In this document: piece after piece, positions 1 to 8,035 of the stretch | Numbering within the stretch: position 1 is the stretch's first letter | Layout: each line of letters starts with the position of its first letter | Source of the DNA: Gottschalkia acidurici 9a | Lineage (GTDB): Bacteria > Bacillota > Clostridia > Tissierellales > Gottschalkiaceae | Reading direction: 5' to 3' | DNA: 64,000 nt | NCBI RefSeq assembly: GCF_000299355.1 | Contig: NC_018664.1 | Span: 248,001 to 312,000, forward strand | Program-made: the position numbers and the translations under genes | Notes under the pieces: model-generated | Databases searched by the model: none | The model's input: the letters and a program-made list of their open reading frames with translations, nothing else | What the model was told of the DNA's origin: nothing

Positions 1-1212
1 AGATACAGTATCTTTAGTCAAGTTGAAAGCATAATAAATGAAAAAGGTCAAATAAATGACAAGGTAACAGGAGGACTAGCAAAAACAATGGATGACTTCT
101 GGAAGTCATGGGATGAACTAGCCAAAGATCCAAGTAACTTAACAGTAAGAGGAGTTCTAAAAGAAAGCTCCGAAGGATTTGTTACTGTTGTAAGACATAT
201 GTATGACCAGTTAGATACATTACAAAAAAACTTAAACACAGAAGTAATAGATTTAGTAGATGAAACTAATAAGATAGCTAGAGAAATAGCAGATTTAAAC
301 AAAAAAATAGTATCAGGGGAAGCAAGTGGAGTAAAGGCAAATGACTATAGAGATCAAAGAAATGGACTAATAGATAGATTATCTCAGATAGTAGATATAT
401 CAGTAAGTGAAGATTCAAAAGGATATGTGAATGTAGCCATAGCTGGAACTCATATAGTACTTGAAGGGTCAGCTAAAGAACTAGAGTATAAAACACCTAT
501 GCCACCTGATAAAGGACACCTAGTAAATGTACATTGGAAAGATGAAAAAGATCCTCTAGTTCTAGGAAAGGACTTAAAGGGTGGAGAATTACTAGCAGTA
601 TTGCAGGCTAGGGGGAGCGGAGAAGGAAAAAAGCCAAATCCTAATTCAGGTGAATTTATAGAAGTAATACCTACTATGAAAGAAAAATTAAATGAACTCG
701 TAAGGATTATAGCAACAGCTATAAATGAACAACAAACAAATGGATATACATTGGATAGTGTAGAAGGAGATCCTAAGACGGATAAATTATTTTTTATTTC
801 TGAGGATGGAGGAGATATAGATGCGAGTAATATAAGATTAAATATAGAGAGTTTAAATGATATAGCAGCATCCGATCAAGCTGGAGTAAAGGGAAATAGC
901 AAGAATGCAGAAGCAATCCTTAAAATTAGAAAACAACTACTATATAATAGTGGAAAGTTAAATATAGATGATTATTATAGAGACGTAATATCAGACTTCG
1001 GAATAGGCGGAGAAGCAGCATACAATATGATGGAGTCACATGGAAGAATAATAATAGAATTAGACAATAAGAAACAATCTATATCAGCAGTTTCACTAGA
1101 TGAAGAAATGTCAGATATGCTAAAGTTTCAGCATGCGTATTCGGCAAATACAAGGTTTATAAATGCAATAGATGAAATGTTAGATGTGATAATTAATAGA
1201 ATGGGAAGATAA
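1..1212 (+). CDS. flgK: Flagellar hook-associated protein 1 FlgK, first copy (5' end cut off by window)
   Basis: The reading frame is open from base 1, so the N-terminus lies outside the window; the first ATG at 88 is internal. FlgK forms the first ring of the hook-filament junction and is exported by the flagellar type III system. The C-terminal 45 residues carry the typical FlgK ending: a VSLDEEMSDMLKFQ motif followed by an amphipathic helix ending in INRMGR. The visible 404 codons contain a coiled-coil stretch and the central domain. A second complete flgK starts 17 bases downstream, so this is one of a tandem pair. The two proteins share layout (for example the NDLRDQR/NDYRDQR motif and the following LSQIVDI) but differ widely elsewhere. 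The family call is firm; which copy is the main junction protein cannot be told. Confidence 0.9.
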   Translation, partial: RYSIFSQVESIINEKGQINDKVTGGLAKTMDDFWKSWDELAKDPSNLTVRGVLKESSEGFVTVVRHMYDQLDTLQKNLNTEVIDLVDETNKIAREIADLNKKIVSGEASGVKANDYRDQRNGLIDRLSQIVDISVSEDSKGYVNVAIAGTHIVLEGSAKELEYKTPMPPDKGHLVNVHWKDEKDPLVLGKDLKGGELLAVLQARGSGEGKKPNPNSGEFIEVIPTMKEKLNELVRIIATAINEQQTNGYTLDSVEGDPKTDKLFFISEDGGDIDASNIRLNIESLNDIAASDQAGVKGNSKNAEAILKIRKQLLYNSGKLNIDDYYRDVISDFGIGGEAAYNMMESHGRIIIELDNKKQSISAVSLDEEMSDMLKFQHAYSANTRFINAIDEMLDVIINRMGR

Positions 1213-1229
1213 AATAGGGGGGATGAGTT

Positions 1230-3215
1230 TTGGCTTGGTTAGGACTTAATACGGCGGTATCAGGATTGTTTGGAAGTCAGAGAAAGTTGTATACAGTAAA
1301 TCATAATGTAGCAAATGCAAGTAGAGAGGGTTATTCGAGACAAAAAGTAAATGAAAGTTCGAGTATACCTAGACATATAACAGGAATGGGATATATAGGA
1401 ACAGGGGTAAGCATAAATTCAGTAGATAGGATAAGAGATATATATCTAGATAAAAAGTACAGAACAGAAAGTGCATCTCTTGGAGAATGGAACATAAAGC
1501 AATTAGGATTAAGTGAAATAGAAAATGTACTAAGAGGAAGTCAAGAAGAAGGTATAAATGTAAATATAGATGAATTTTTTAAGGCAATAGGAGATCTTAG
1601 TACAGATCCAAGTGATATGTCACGTAGAACTGCATTCAGAGAAAAGACAAATACACTTAATGTTACTATAAATGAAACAGTTAAAAGATTATATAAACAA
1701 CAAAAAGATATAAACTTTGAAGTAAAAACGAAAGTTAAAGAAATAAATGATTTAGCAGATCAAATAAAGTCTCTAAATGATCAAATATTCGTGATGGAAG
1801 TGGATGGCCATAAAGCGAATGATTTAAGAGATCAAAGAGATATTATAGTAGATAAATTATCACAAATAGTAGATATAGAAGTAGAAGAAAAAGTAGTAAA
1901 TTTAGAAGAGAGCAAACAAAAAGGAAAAATAGAAGTAAGGCAATTTGAAGTACGAATAGGAGGAATGACTTTAGTAGACCATAATAGAACTAGTAAATTA
2001 AAATATCCTCCAGACGTAATGCAGAATACATTAAATCCAGAAGAACCACTATATAAGGTAGAATGGGCAAGTGGTGGAGAAGTGAAACTTAAAAGTGGTG
2101 AGTTAAAGGGACTATTACAGATAAGAGACGGAGGGTATGAAGCCTCAGATGAGATAGCTGGTGATAATATAAAGAATACTTCAGATGCTAAATATCAATT
2201 TAAAGGGTATAACGGGATACCTTATTATATAAAAAGATTAGATGAGTTTGCTAGTGGATTTGCTAGTAAAATAAATGAAATTCACAGTAAAGGTATAAAT
2301 TTAAATAAAGGTACTGGAGTCCTTCTGTTTGATGTAGATGATAGTATAAAACAAAAATATGGAAATATATTAATAGATACTACTGGAAATATAAAAATAA
2401 GAGATGAAAATGGAAAAATACTGGGGACAATCAATGAAGATGGAGAAATAGTAGATGCGAATAATAAAAACTGGGGAGTTCCAGATGCTGATGGTAAACT
2501 AGTAGATGTAGATGGAAATGTACTAGGGACTATCTCAAGTGATGTTAAGATTATAAAAAATGGGGATGGCAATGTAGAAATAACTCTAGGGACAGGTGCT
2601 GATGAATATAAGTTAGTGAAGAAAACAGACGGGAACATCGTTAAACTTAATTCTGATGGAACAGAAACCACTATAATGGATAAGGATGGAGATGTAAAGG
2701 GTTCATCGGATAACTTTACGAAAGACTCAGCAGGAAACCTACTTATAAGTAATACGTCATATGAAAAATTTGTGAAGGAAAATATGAGAGCTGATAATAT
2801 TAAATTATCAGATGATATAATAAATGACTTGAACAATATAGCTACTATAGACTCTGAGGATAGCGAAAATATAGAAGACAATAAAATTTTAAAAGAAATA
2901 TTAGAAGCAAGAGAAAGCACAACATTTTTTGATAGAACAGCTAAATATCAAGGTAGGCCAGAGGACTTCATGACATCTATATTTTCAACACTAGGAACAG
3001 ATTCTCAGCAAAGCAATAGGATGAGTGGAATTCAAAAATCGATAGTTAATGGAGTAATAAAAAATAGGCTCTCAGTTTCGGGAGTAGATTTAGACGAGGA
3101 AATGGCAGATATGTTGAAGTTTCAACAATTATATAATGCATCAGCAAGAATGATAACAACATTTGATCAAATATATGAAACTACTATAAATAGATTAGGA
3201 ATAGTAGGTAGGTAA
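1230..3215 (+). CDS. flgK: Flagellar hook-associated protein 1 FlgK, second copy, enlarged
   Basis: Complete 661-residue FlgK with a TTG start placed by the GGGGGGATGAG ribosome binding site at 1216-1226. The N-terminus has the flagellar rod/hook signature (LNTAVSGLFGSQRKLYTVNHNVANAS) and the C-terminus has VDLDEEMADMLKFQQLYNAS. Most FlgK proteins are about 450-550 residues. The extra length is an insertion at roughly residues 385-510, made of short D-G-N/D-G-D turn repeats such as DENGKILG, DADGKLVD, DVDGNVLG and NSDGTE. This looks like a surface-exposed beta-rich domain at the same position where flagellins vary. The gene sits 17 bases after the first flgK and is probably co-transcribed with it. 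Function as a junction protein is established for the family; a special role of the insert is inference. Confidence 0.93.
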   Translation: MAWLGLNTAVSGLFGSQRKLYTVNHNVANASREGYSRQKVNESSSIPRHITGMGYIGTGVSINSVDRIRDIYLDKKYRTESASLGEWNIKQLGLSEIENVLRGSQEEGINVNIDEFFKAIGDLSTDPSDMSRRTAFREKTNTLNVTINETVKRLYKQQKDINFEVKTKVKEINDLADQIKSLNDQIFVMEVDGHKANDLRDQRDIIVDKLSQIVDIEVEEKVVNLEESKQKGKIEVRQFEVRIGGMTLVDHNRTSKLKYPPDVMQNTLNPEEPLYKVEWASGGEVKLKSGELKGLLQIRDGGYEASDEIAGDNIKNTSDAKYQFKGYNGIPYYIKRLDEFASGFASKINEIHSKGINLNKGTGVLLFDVDDSIKQKYGNILIDTTGNIKIRDENGKILGTINEDGEIVDANNKNWGVPDADGKLVDVDGNVLGTISSDVKIIKNGDGNVEITLGTGADEYKLVKKTDGNIVKLNSDGTETTIMDKDGDVKGSSDNFTKDSAGNLLISNTSYEKFVKENMRADNIKLSDDIINDLNNIATIDSEDSENIEDNKILKEILEARESTTFFDRTAKYQGRPEDFMTSIFSTLGTDSQQSNRMSGIQKSIVNGVIKNRLSVSGVDLDEEMADMLKFQQLYNASARMITTFDQIYETTINRLGIVGR

Positions 3216-3329
3216 TTGATAAATAGAATAAATTATTTTTTCGAATTATATTAGTCGTTTATTTAATATCTGTAAGTACTGTAGTCCTCTTACAATCATG
3301 AAGAGATATGATAGAAAGGAGCGAGAAAT

Positions 3330-4841
3330 TTGAGAATAACTAATGGAATGCTTATAAATAATATGATGCAAAATCTAAACAGCAACTTAAATAGAATGGA
3401 GAGGTATCAACGACAGATAGCATCAGGAAGAAAATTTGAGAGACCATCAGAAGACCCTATAGGTATGTCTAAGAGCTTAAAACTTTATACAGATGTATCT
3501 AAAACAGAACAATATGAAAGAAACTTAAGAGATGCAACTTCATGGATGCATAGTACAGAAAATGCCTTTATAGAACTTGGAGAAATATTGCAAAGAACTA
3601 GGGAACTATGTGTTGATGCTGCAAATGGACCGAAAACACCAGAAGATACACAAAAAATATCAGAGGAAATAAAACAACTAAGAGAGCAAATTATAAAACT
3701 GGCTAATAGTAGACATGCAGGGAGAAGTATCTTTACAGGATTTAAAACAGACAAAGACCTTTTGGATAAGGATGGAAACTATATTATAGACTTAAATAGC
3801 ACTGATACTTCAATATATAACGTAGGAATATCAGAAAGCATAGAAGTTAATACAGTAGGAATAAAAGTGTTTGGGGTATTGTCAAATAGTAAAATAAAAA
3901 GCGATAATTTAGATATGATTAAAGGAAAGTTAACAGAGGCTGGAATAACTATAAACGGAGATCCAAAGACACTTGCAGAGTTAGCTATTAGTGTAGATGC
4001 TTCTGCTTTTAATAAAGTTGTAAATGAACTAAATAATTCGGGAATAGAGATAGTTGGAACACAGACAACACTTGCAGGACTAGTAGACAATATTACTCTT
4101 CCATCTGTTCCTGATGATAAACTTGGTGAGCTTAAAACTAGCTTAAAGAACTCAGGAATAACTATAAAAGAAGATTCAACAACACTTAGAGAACTAGTAG
4201 ATAGTATGAATCCTCCTAATTTTGATGCATTTAAATCTAGTTTAAAAGAGGTAGGAGTAAGCGTACAAGGAGATCCTAAAACACTTACTGAATTAGTAGA
4301 TAACTTTGCACTTTCAAATGACTATGATGTAATTAAAAGTGAGCTAGAATCTGCAAATATAAAAACTGGAGATGCAACAAACTTTGGTGAATTGTGGAAC
4401 AATATGATAGAAGAATATGGAGAAGTTGACATAACAGACTTAGGATTTTCTAAAGATAAAGTCCAAGTAGATGATATATCTACAGAAGGAAATGATGAAA
4501 GTTCAAAGAGTGCTCTAGTTCAAGTTTTTGACAACTTAATTAAAAACTTAGAAAAAGGTGAACATGAAAAAATAAGTAGTATGATAGAAGATGTAGATAA
4601 AGTTAAAGAGAGTGTACTTGCAATAAGGGCAGAAATAGGTGCAAAGACTAATAGACTTGAAATGACTGAAAATAGACTATCATCAGAAAAGCTAAACTTT
4701 AAGAAAGTTCTTTCATTAAATGAAGATGTAGATGAAGCAGAGGTTATAATGGAAGCTAAAATGGCAGAAGCAGTATATAATGCTTCATTAGCAGTTGGAA
4801 GTAAGATTATACAACCTACACTTGTAGACTTCTTGAGATAG
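3330..4841 (+). CDS. flgL: Flagellar hook-associated protein 3 FlgL with repeat insertion
   Basis: 503-residue FlgL, the second ring of the hook-filament junction. The start is TTG, after the site GAAAGGAGCGAG at 3315-3326. The N-terminal 150 residues match the flagellin-like D0/D1 region (RITNGMLINNMMQNLNSNLNRM, then SRHAGRSIFTG) and the C-terminal 100 residues match the returning helix (GAKTNRLEMTENRLSSEKLNFK). Typical FlgL is near 300 residues. The extra 200 include about five degenerate repeats of 33-37 residues between residues 195 and 360, each with a core like GITIxGDPKTLxELVD. The next gene overlaps or abuts the stop codon, so flgL leads an operon with the DUF6470 gene, fliW and csrA. 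The 115 bases before it hold no clear promoter. Confidence 0.93.
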   Translation: MRITNGMLINNMMQNLNSNLNRMERYQRQIASGRKFERPSEDPIGMSKSLKLYTDVSKTEQYERNLRDATSWMHSTENAFIELGEILQRTRELCVDAANGPKTPEDTQKISEEIKQLREQIIKLANSRHAGRSIFTGFKTDKDLLDKDGNYIIDLNSTDTSIYNVGISESIEVNTVGIKVFGVLSNSKIKSDNLDMIKGKLTEAGITINGDPKTLAELAISVDASAFNKVVNELNNSGIEIVGTQTTLAGLVDNITLPSVPDDKLGELKTSLKNSGITIKEDSTTLRELVDSMNPPNFDAFKSSLKEVGVSVQGDPKTLTELVDNFALSNDYDVIKSELESANIKTGDATNFGELWNNMIEEYGEVDITDLGFSKDKVQVDDISTEGNDESSKSALVQVFDNLIKNLEKGEHEKISSMIEDVDKVKESVLAIRAEIGAKTNRLEMTENRLSSEKLNFKKVLSLNEDVDEAEVIMEAKMAEAVYNASLAVGSKIIQPTLVDFLR

Positions 4842-4851
4842 GATGATAAAT

Positions 4852-5406
4852 ATGAATAACCTTAGTATAACAACTGTAAAAGGTCAGATAGGTATAGACA
4901 CAGCAAGAGGTAGTTATAGTATAAGACAACCTAAGGGAGAGCAAAGTATAACTCAAAAATCTGCAAAAATGAATATAGATAAACAAGCTCCTAAAGTAAT
5001 AATAGACCAATACGACTGTTTTGCGGAGGTAGGTTTAAAAAATAATATAGATTTTATAACAGAAGTGGCCCAATTAGGTAAGCAAGCGGCAATAAAAGCT
5101 ATAGGAAGAATAGTAGAGGATGGAAATCGTATGGCTATGATACAGAAAAGAATGCCGCCAGCCATACCAGAGCTAGCAGAAAAAAACTCTAGACCAACTC
5201 AGTACGAGTTTAATTTTAAGTTGATACCAACTAGTAGACCAAAGATAGATGTAGAAGGATACCTGAATATAAATTGGGAACTGGGAGGAGCAGAAATAAG
5301 TTATTCTCCTAAAAAACATGAAATTGATTATAACTTAGGAAAAGTGAATATATATATGAAACAGTACCCAGAAATAAAATATCAATATATAGATGATAAA
5401 ATATAA
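4852..5406 (+). CDS. DUF6470 family protein (YviE-like)
   Basis: Protein of 184 residues related to B. subtilis YviE, which sits in the same place between flgL and fliW; its biochemical role is not known. ATG 4852 is preferred because the GATAGGATG purine stretch at 4836-4844 is correctly spaced from it; an in-frame ATG at 4843 would add three residues but would sit inside that site. The N-terminus is rich in S/T/Q (LSITTVKGQIGIDTARGSY), the middle is helical, and the C-terminus has a conserved-looking IDVEGYLNINWELGGAEISYSP stretch. No signal peptide or membrane segment is visible. Synteny (flgL - this gene - fliW - csrA) supports a flagellar role. Family assignment is from recognised sequence and gene order. 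Confidence 0.75.
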   Translation: MNNLSITTVKGQIGIDTARGSYSIRQPKGEQSITQKSAKMNIDKQAPKVIIDQYDCFAEVGLKNNIDFITEVAQLGKQAAIKAIGRIVEDGNRMAMIQKRMPPAIPELAEKNSRPTQYEFNFKLIPTSRPKIDVEGYLNINWELGGAEISYSPKKHEIDYNLGKVNIYMKQYPEIKYQYIDDKI

Positions 5407-5435
5407 AAAATCTACTAAGTTGGAGAGTGAATAAA

Positions 5436-5876
5436 ATGAATGCTATAGCAAAGATTGATGATGAACAGGAAGCTATTGAGGATAAAAAAATAAAGTTTAT
5501 AGACGGAATACCGGGATTTGTTGAATATAAAAACTATATAATAGAACTAAATGAAGACAGCGAAAATCCATTTCATAAATTACAATCAGTAGATGAGCCA
5601 GAGCTTTCATTTATTATAGTAAATCCTTTTTTATTTAAGGAAGACTATGAATTTGATATACCTAAATCAGCTATAGAAAGACTAGAAATACGGGACAAAA
5701 GCGATATATTAGTATACTCAATAGTAGTAGTGCCAGAAGATTATACAAAAATGACAGCGAACTTACAAGCACCTATCATAATAAACACTAAAAATATGAT
5801 AGGTAAACAAGTAATACTTAATGAAAATATATATACTACGAAGCACTATATACTAGAAGAAATGAACAAAGAATAG
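5436..5876 (+). CDS. fliW: Flagellar assembly factor FliW
   Basis: FliW binds flagellin in the cytoplasm and, when released, binds and inhibits CsrA, linking flagellin translation to secretion (established in B. subtilis). The protein shows the family's FIDGIPGF motif near its N-terminus and the NPFLFKEDYEFDIP and NLQAPIIINTKN segments. ATG 5436 is chosen because TGGAGAG at 5421-5427 is about ten bases upstream; the in-frame GTG at 5427 is inside that site. The length, about 146 residues, is normal. It is followed at 12 bases by csrA and then by fliC, so the three partners of the regulatory switch are contiguous. Confidence 0.95.
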   Translation: MNAIAKIDDEQEAIEDKKIKFIDGIPGFVEYKNYIIELNEDSENPFHKLQSVDEPELSFIIVNPFLFKEDYEFDIPKSAIERLEIRDKSDILVYSIVVVPEDYTKMTANLQAPIIINTKNMIGKQVILNENIYTTKHYILEEMNKE

Positions 5877-5888
5877 GAGACTAAGTAT

Positions 5889-6218
5889 ATGCTTATATTG
5901 AGTAGAAAAAAAGGTGAAAGCATAATAATAAATGGAAATATAGAAATAACTATAGCTGATATACAGGATGGAAAAGTAAGAATTGGAATAGAAGCACCTA
6001 AGGATGTAGATATACATAGACGTGAAGTTTATGAAGCAATACAAAAAGAAAATAAAGAAGCTATAAGTAATAAGAATGTAAACTTAAATATATTTAAGGA
6101 GATTTTCAAAAAAATTAAAAATATATTAAAGATACTTTTTAAAACACCGATAAGTATATTAAGAAGGCAAGGAAGCCTTCAAAATAAAATTCAAGGAGGA
6201 AATTACAATGAGAATTAA
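5889..6218 (+). CDS. csrA: Carbon storage regulator CsrA with C-terminal extension
   Basis: RNA-binding translational repressor. Residues 1-60 are a typical CsrA ([20 protein letters not shown], then [23 protein letters not shown]). The family is usually 60-75 residues; this one has 109. The extra C-terminal part is a basic amphipathic stretch ([20 protein letters not shown]) and a tail that reads through the fliC promoter, the fliC leader hairpin and the fliC ribosome binding site, overlapping the start of fliC by 11 bases. The extension may therefore be largely a by-product of packing fliC control signals into the gene, although the amphipathic helix could have its own role. The preceding fliW stop is 12 bases upstream; co-transcription is likely. 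Confidence 0.94.
   Translation: MLILSRKKGESIIINGNIEITIADIQDGKVRIGIEAPKDVDIHRREVYEAIQKENKEAISNKNVNLNIFKEIFKKIKNILKILFKTPISILRRQGSLQNKIQGGNYNEN
6127..6153 (+). promoter_or_regulatory. Sigma-D (sigma-28) type promoter of fliC, inside csrA
   Basis: TAAA at 6127-6130, exactly 15 bases, then ACCGATAA at 6146-6153, one base off the GCCGATAA consensus of sigma-D promoters. The predicted transcript would begin near 6160, giving a leader of about 48 bases before the fliC ATG at 6208. The whole promoter is within the csrA coding sequence. Confidence 0.75.
6163..6200 (+). promoter_or_regulatory. CsrA binding region in fliC leader: GGA-loop hairpin plus GGA-containing Shine-Dalgarno
   Basis: GAAGGC at 6163-6168 pairs perfectly with GCCTTC at 6175-6180, presenting AAGGAA in the loop; a GGA in a hairpin loop is the classic high-affinity CsrA site. 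A second site overlaps the Shine-Dalgarno AAGGAGGA (6193-6200). The two-site layout matches the hag leader known in B. subtilis. CsrA binding here would block flagellin translation. The structure is read from sequence; binding is inferred. Confidence 0.7.
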
Positions 6219-7914
6219 TAACAACTTATTAGCTATGAATACTCATAGACAAATGGGTATAACAGGTACAAATCAATCGAAATCAATGGAGAAATTATCT
6301 TCAGGATTTAAAATCAACAGAGCTGGAGATGACGCAGCAGGATTAGCGATCTCTGAAAAAATGAGAGGACAAATCAGAGGTTTAAACATGGCTTCTAAAA
6401 ACTCTCAAGACGGTATATCTCTTATCCAAACAGCAGAAGGTGCATTAAACGAAACTCACGCAATCCTTCAAAGAATGAGAGAGCTTGCAGTTCAAGCAGC
6501 GAACGATACTAACGTAACTCAAGATAGAGGAGAAATCCAAAAAGAGATCAACCAATTAACTTCAGAAATCAACAGAATCGGAAATACTACAGAGTTCAAT
6601 ACAATGAAACTAGTAGATGGTAGCAGATCAAAAGATTATGAAGTAAATGCTGCAGTAACTACACCTGGAAAAACTGTTTCAGTAACAAAAGCTGTAGATC
6701 AAACAGTTCTAGTTGGAGATGAGCCAGTTGCATGGAGTAATGATACTTCACAATCAAAATTTGATGTAAAAATTAGTGGTAATGGAGACAATGGATTTGA
6801 CTGGTCTACACTTGACGCAACTGGTACAAATAAAATAGTTGTGTCACGTTCAGGTGATGACTTTACAGTTGACTTTGATGGAAAAGATGGAAGTGGTAAA
6901 ACTTTAAAAATTGATGCCGAAAAAATGGTGTTTGATGCTTCTACTTCAACATATTCATATAAAAACCAAGGAGTTGAATTCTCTTTCACTGCAGAAGATG
7001 TTGCAAATTGGGCAAACACAGATTCATTTACATTAGATTTAAATACTATTGGTGCTGATGCAACAGGAACACATACTTCTGTTGCTCAAAAGGTGGCTTT
7101 AACAGTAACTGATCCTGATACAACTACTTCAAGCATGTCATCAATAACTGTAACAGAAGCTGCTGCACTTCAAGATGTTGCTAAACTTGATATAGCTTGG
7201 GATGAGGCAGCAGGAAAATTCACAGCAACTTCATATGACGGTGCAGGGACTCAAGTTTCTAAAACAGAATTTTCACTAGCTGCAGGAGAGACTTTAAACT
7301 ATAATGAAAATGGAATTTCTTTCACATTTAATGCTGTTGCAGGTGCAACTAACGCAGCTACTGTTAATGGATCATTTGAACTTAAAACTGAAACTAAAGA
7401 TGTAGTGAGTGAACCAACAGTAACTACACCAGCTGATACAGAAGATCGTTCACTTACATTCCAAGTTGGAGCTAACGAAAATCAAGCAATGTCATTAGAC
7501 ATAAATGATATGAGATCTGTAGCTCTTGGAATATCTTCAGCAAAAGCTGGAGCAGGTTTTGCTAGTGATAAATCTGTTACTGACGGAACTGACAATACAG
7601 CTGCAGAATATTCACTAGACGTATCAAGCCATAAAGCAGCAGCAGCATCTGTAACAGTTATCAACAATGCTATAGAAAAAGTTTCAGCAGAAAGATCTAA
7701 GCTTGGAGCTGTTCAAAATAGATTAGAGCATACTATCAAAAACTTAGATACTTCAGCAGAAAACTTACAAGCTGCAGAATCAAGAATTAGAGACGTAGAT
7801 ATGGCTAAAGAAATGATGAATTTAACAAAACAAAACATACTACAGCAAGCTGCTCAAGCAATGCTTGCGCAAGCAAACCAAGCTCCACAAGGAGTACTTC
7901 AATTATTAAGATAA
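6208..7914 (+). CDS. fliC: Flagellin, filament subunit
   Basis: 568-residue flagellin. Residues 1-145 are the conserved D0/D1 segment ([58 protein letters not shown]) and about residues 465-568 are the returning conserved helices ending in [19 protein letters not shown]. The centre (about 150-450) is a variable Thr/Ala/Asp-rich beta domain exposed on the filament. There is no signal peptide and no cysteine, as expected. The start is ATG with a strong AAGGAGGA site at 6193-6200. Codon use is richer in C-ending codons in the conserved ends than in neighbouring genes, consistent with high expression. Control is likely by sigma-D and CsrA/FliW (see the leader features). The fliB gene just downstream suggests lysine methylation of the surface. 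Confidence 0.97.
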   Translation: MRINNNLLAMNTHRQMGITGTNQSKSMEKLSSGFKINRAGDDAAGLAISEKMRGQIRGLNMASKNSQDGISLIQTAEGALNETHAILQRMRELAVQAANDTNVTQDRGEIQKEINQLTSEINRIGNTTEFNTMKLVDGSRSKDYEVNAAVTTPGKTVSVTKAVDQTVLVGDEPVAWSNDTSQSKFDVKISGNGDNGFDWSTLDATGTNKIVVSRSGDDFTVDFDGKDGSGKTLKIDAEKMVFDASTSTYSYKNQGVEFSFTAEDVANWANTDSFTLDLNTIGADATGTHTSVAQKVALTVTDPDTTTSSMSSITVTEAAALQDVAKLDIAWDEAAGKFTATSYDGAGTQVSKTEFSLAAGETLNYNENGISFTFNAVAGATNAATVNGSFELKTETKDVVSEPTVTTPADTEDRSLTFQVGANENQAMSLDINDMRSVALGISSAKAGAGFASDKSVTDGTDNTAAEYSLDVSSHKAAAASVTVINNAIEKVSAERSKLGAVQNRLEHTIKNLDTSAENLQAAESRIRDVDMAKEMMNLTKQNILQQAAQAMLAQANQAPQGVLQLLR

Positions 7915-7940
7915 TTGAATCTTTATATATAAAGATAGAA

Positions 7941-7970
7941 AGTCAGGGGATTTTTCCTCTGGCTTTTTTA
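7941..7970 (+). terminator. Rho-independent terminator of fliC
   Basis: AGTCAGGGGA (7941-7950) pairs with TCCTCTGGCT (7955-7964), with two G-T wobbles, followed by a T-rich tail. It lies 27 bases after the fliC stop and separates fliC from the fliB promoter. Confidence 0.85.
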
Positions 7971-7971
7971 T

Positions 7972-7999
7972 TAAACAATTTATATAAATATGTCGATAT
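7972..7999 (+). promoter_or_regulatory. Sigma-D type promoter of fliB
   Basis: TAAA at 7972-7975, 16 bases, then GTCGATAT at 7992-7999, 37 bases before the fliB start. The spacing is one base longer than the usual 15. Confidence 0.55.
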
Positions 8000-8035
8000 C
8001 AAAGATACAGAAAGTTTGAGGGAGGAAAAAATCCT

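Noticed and set aside
2282-2920. 212-codon open frame on the minus strand in the second flgK
   Set aside because: Shadow of the turn-rich insert; Ser/Leu/Ile-rich translation without a start signal.
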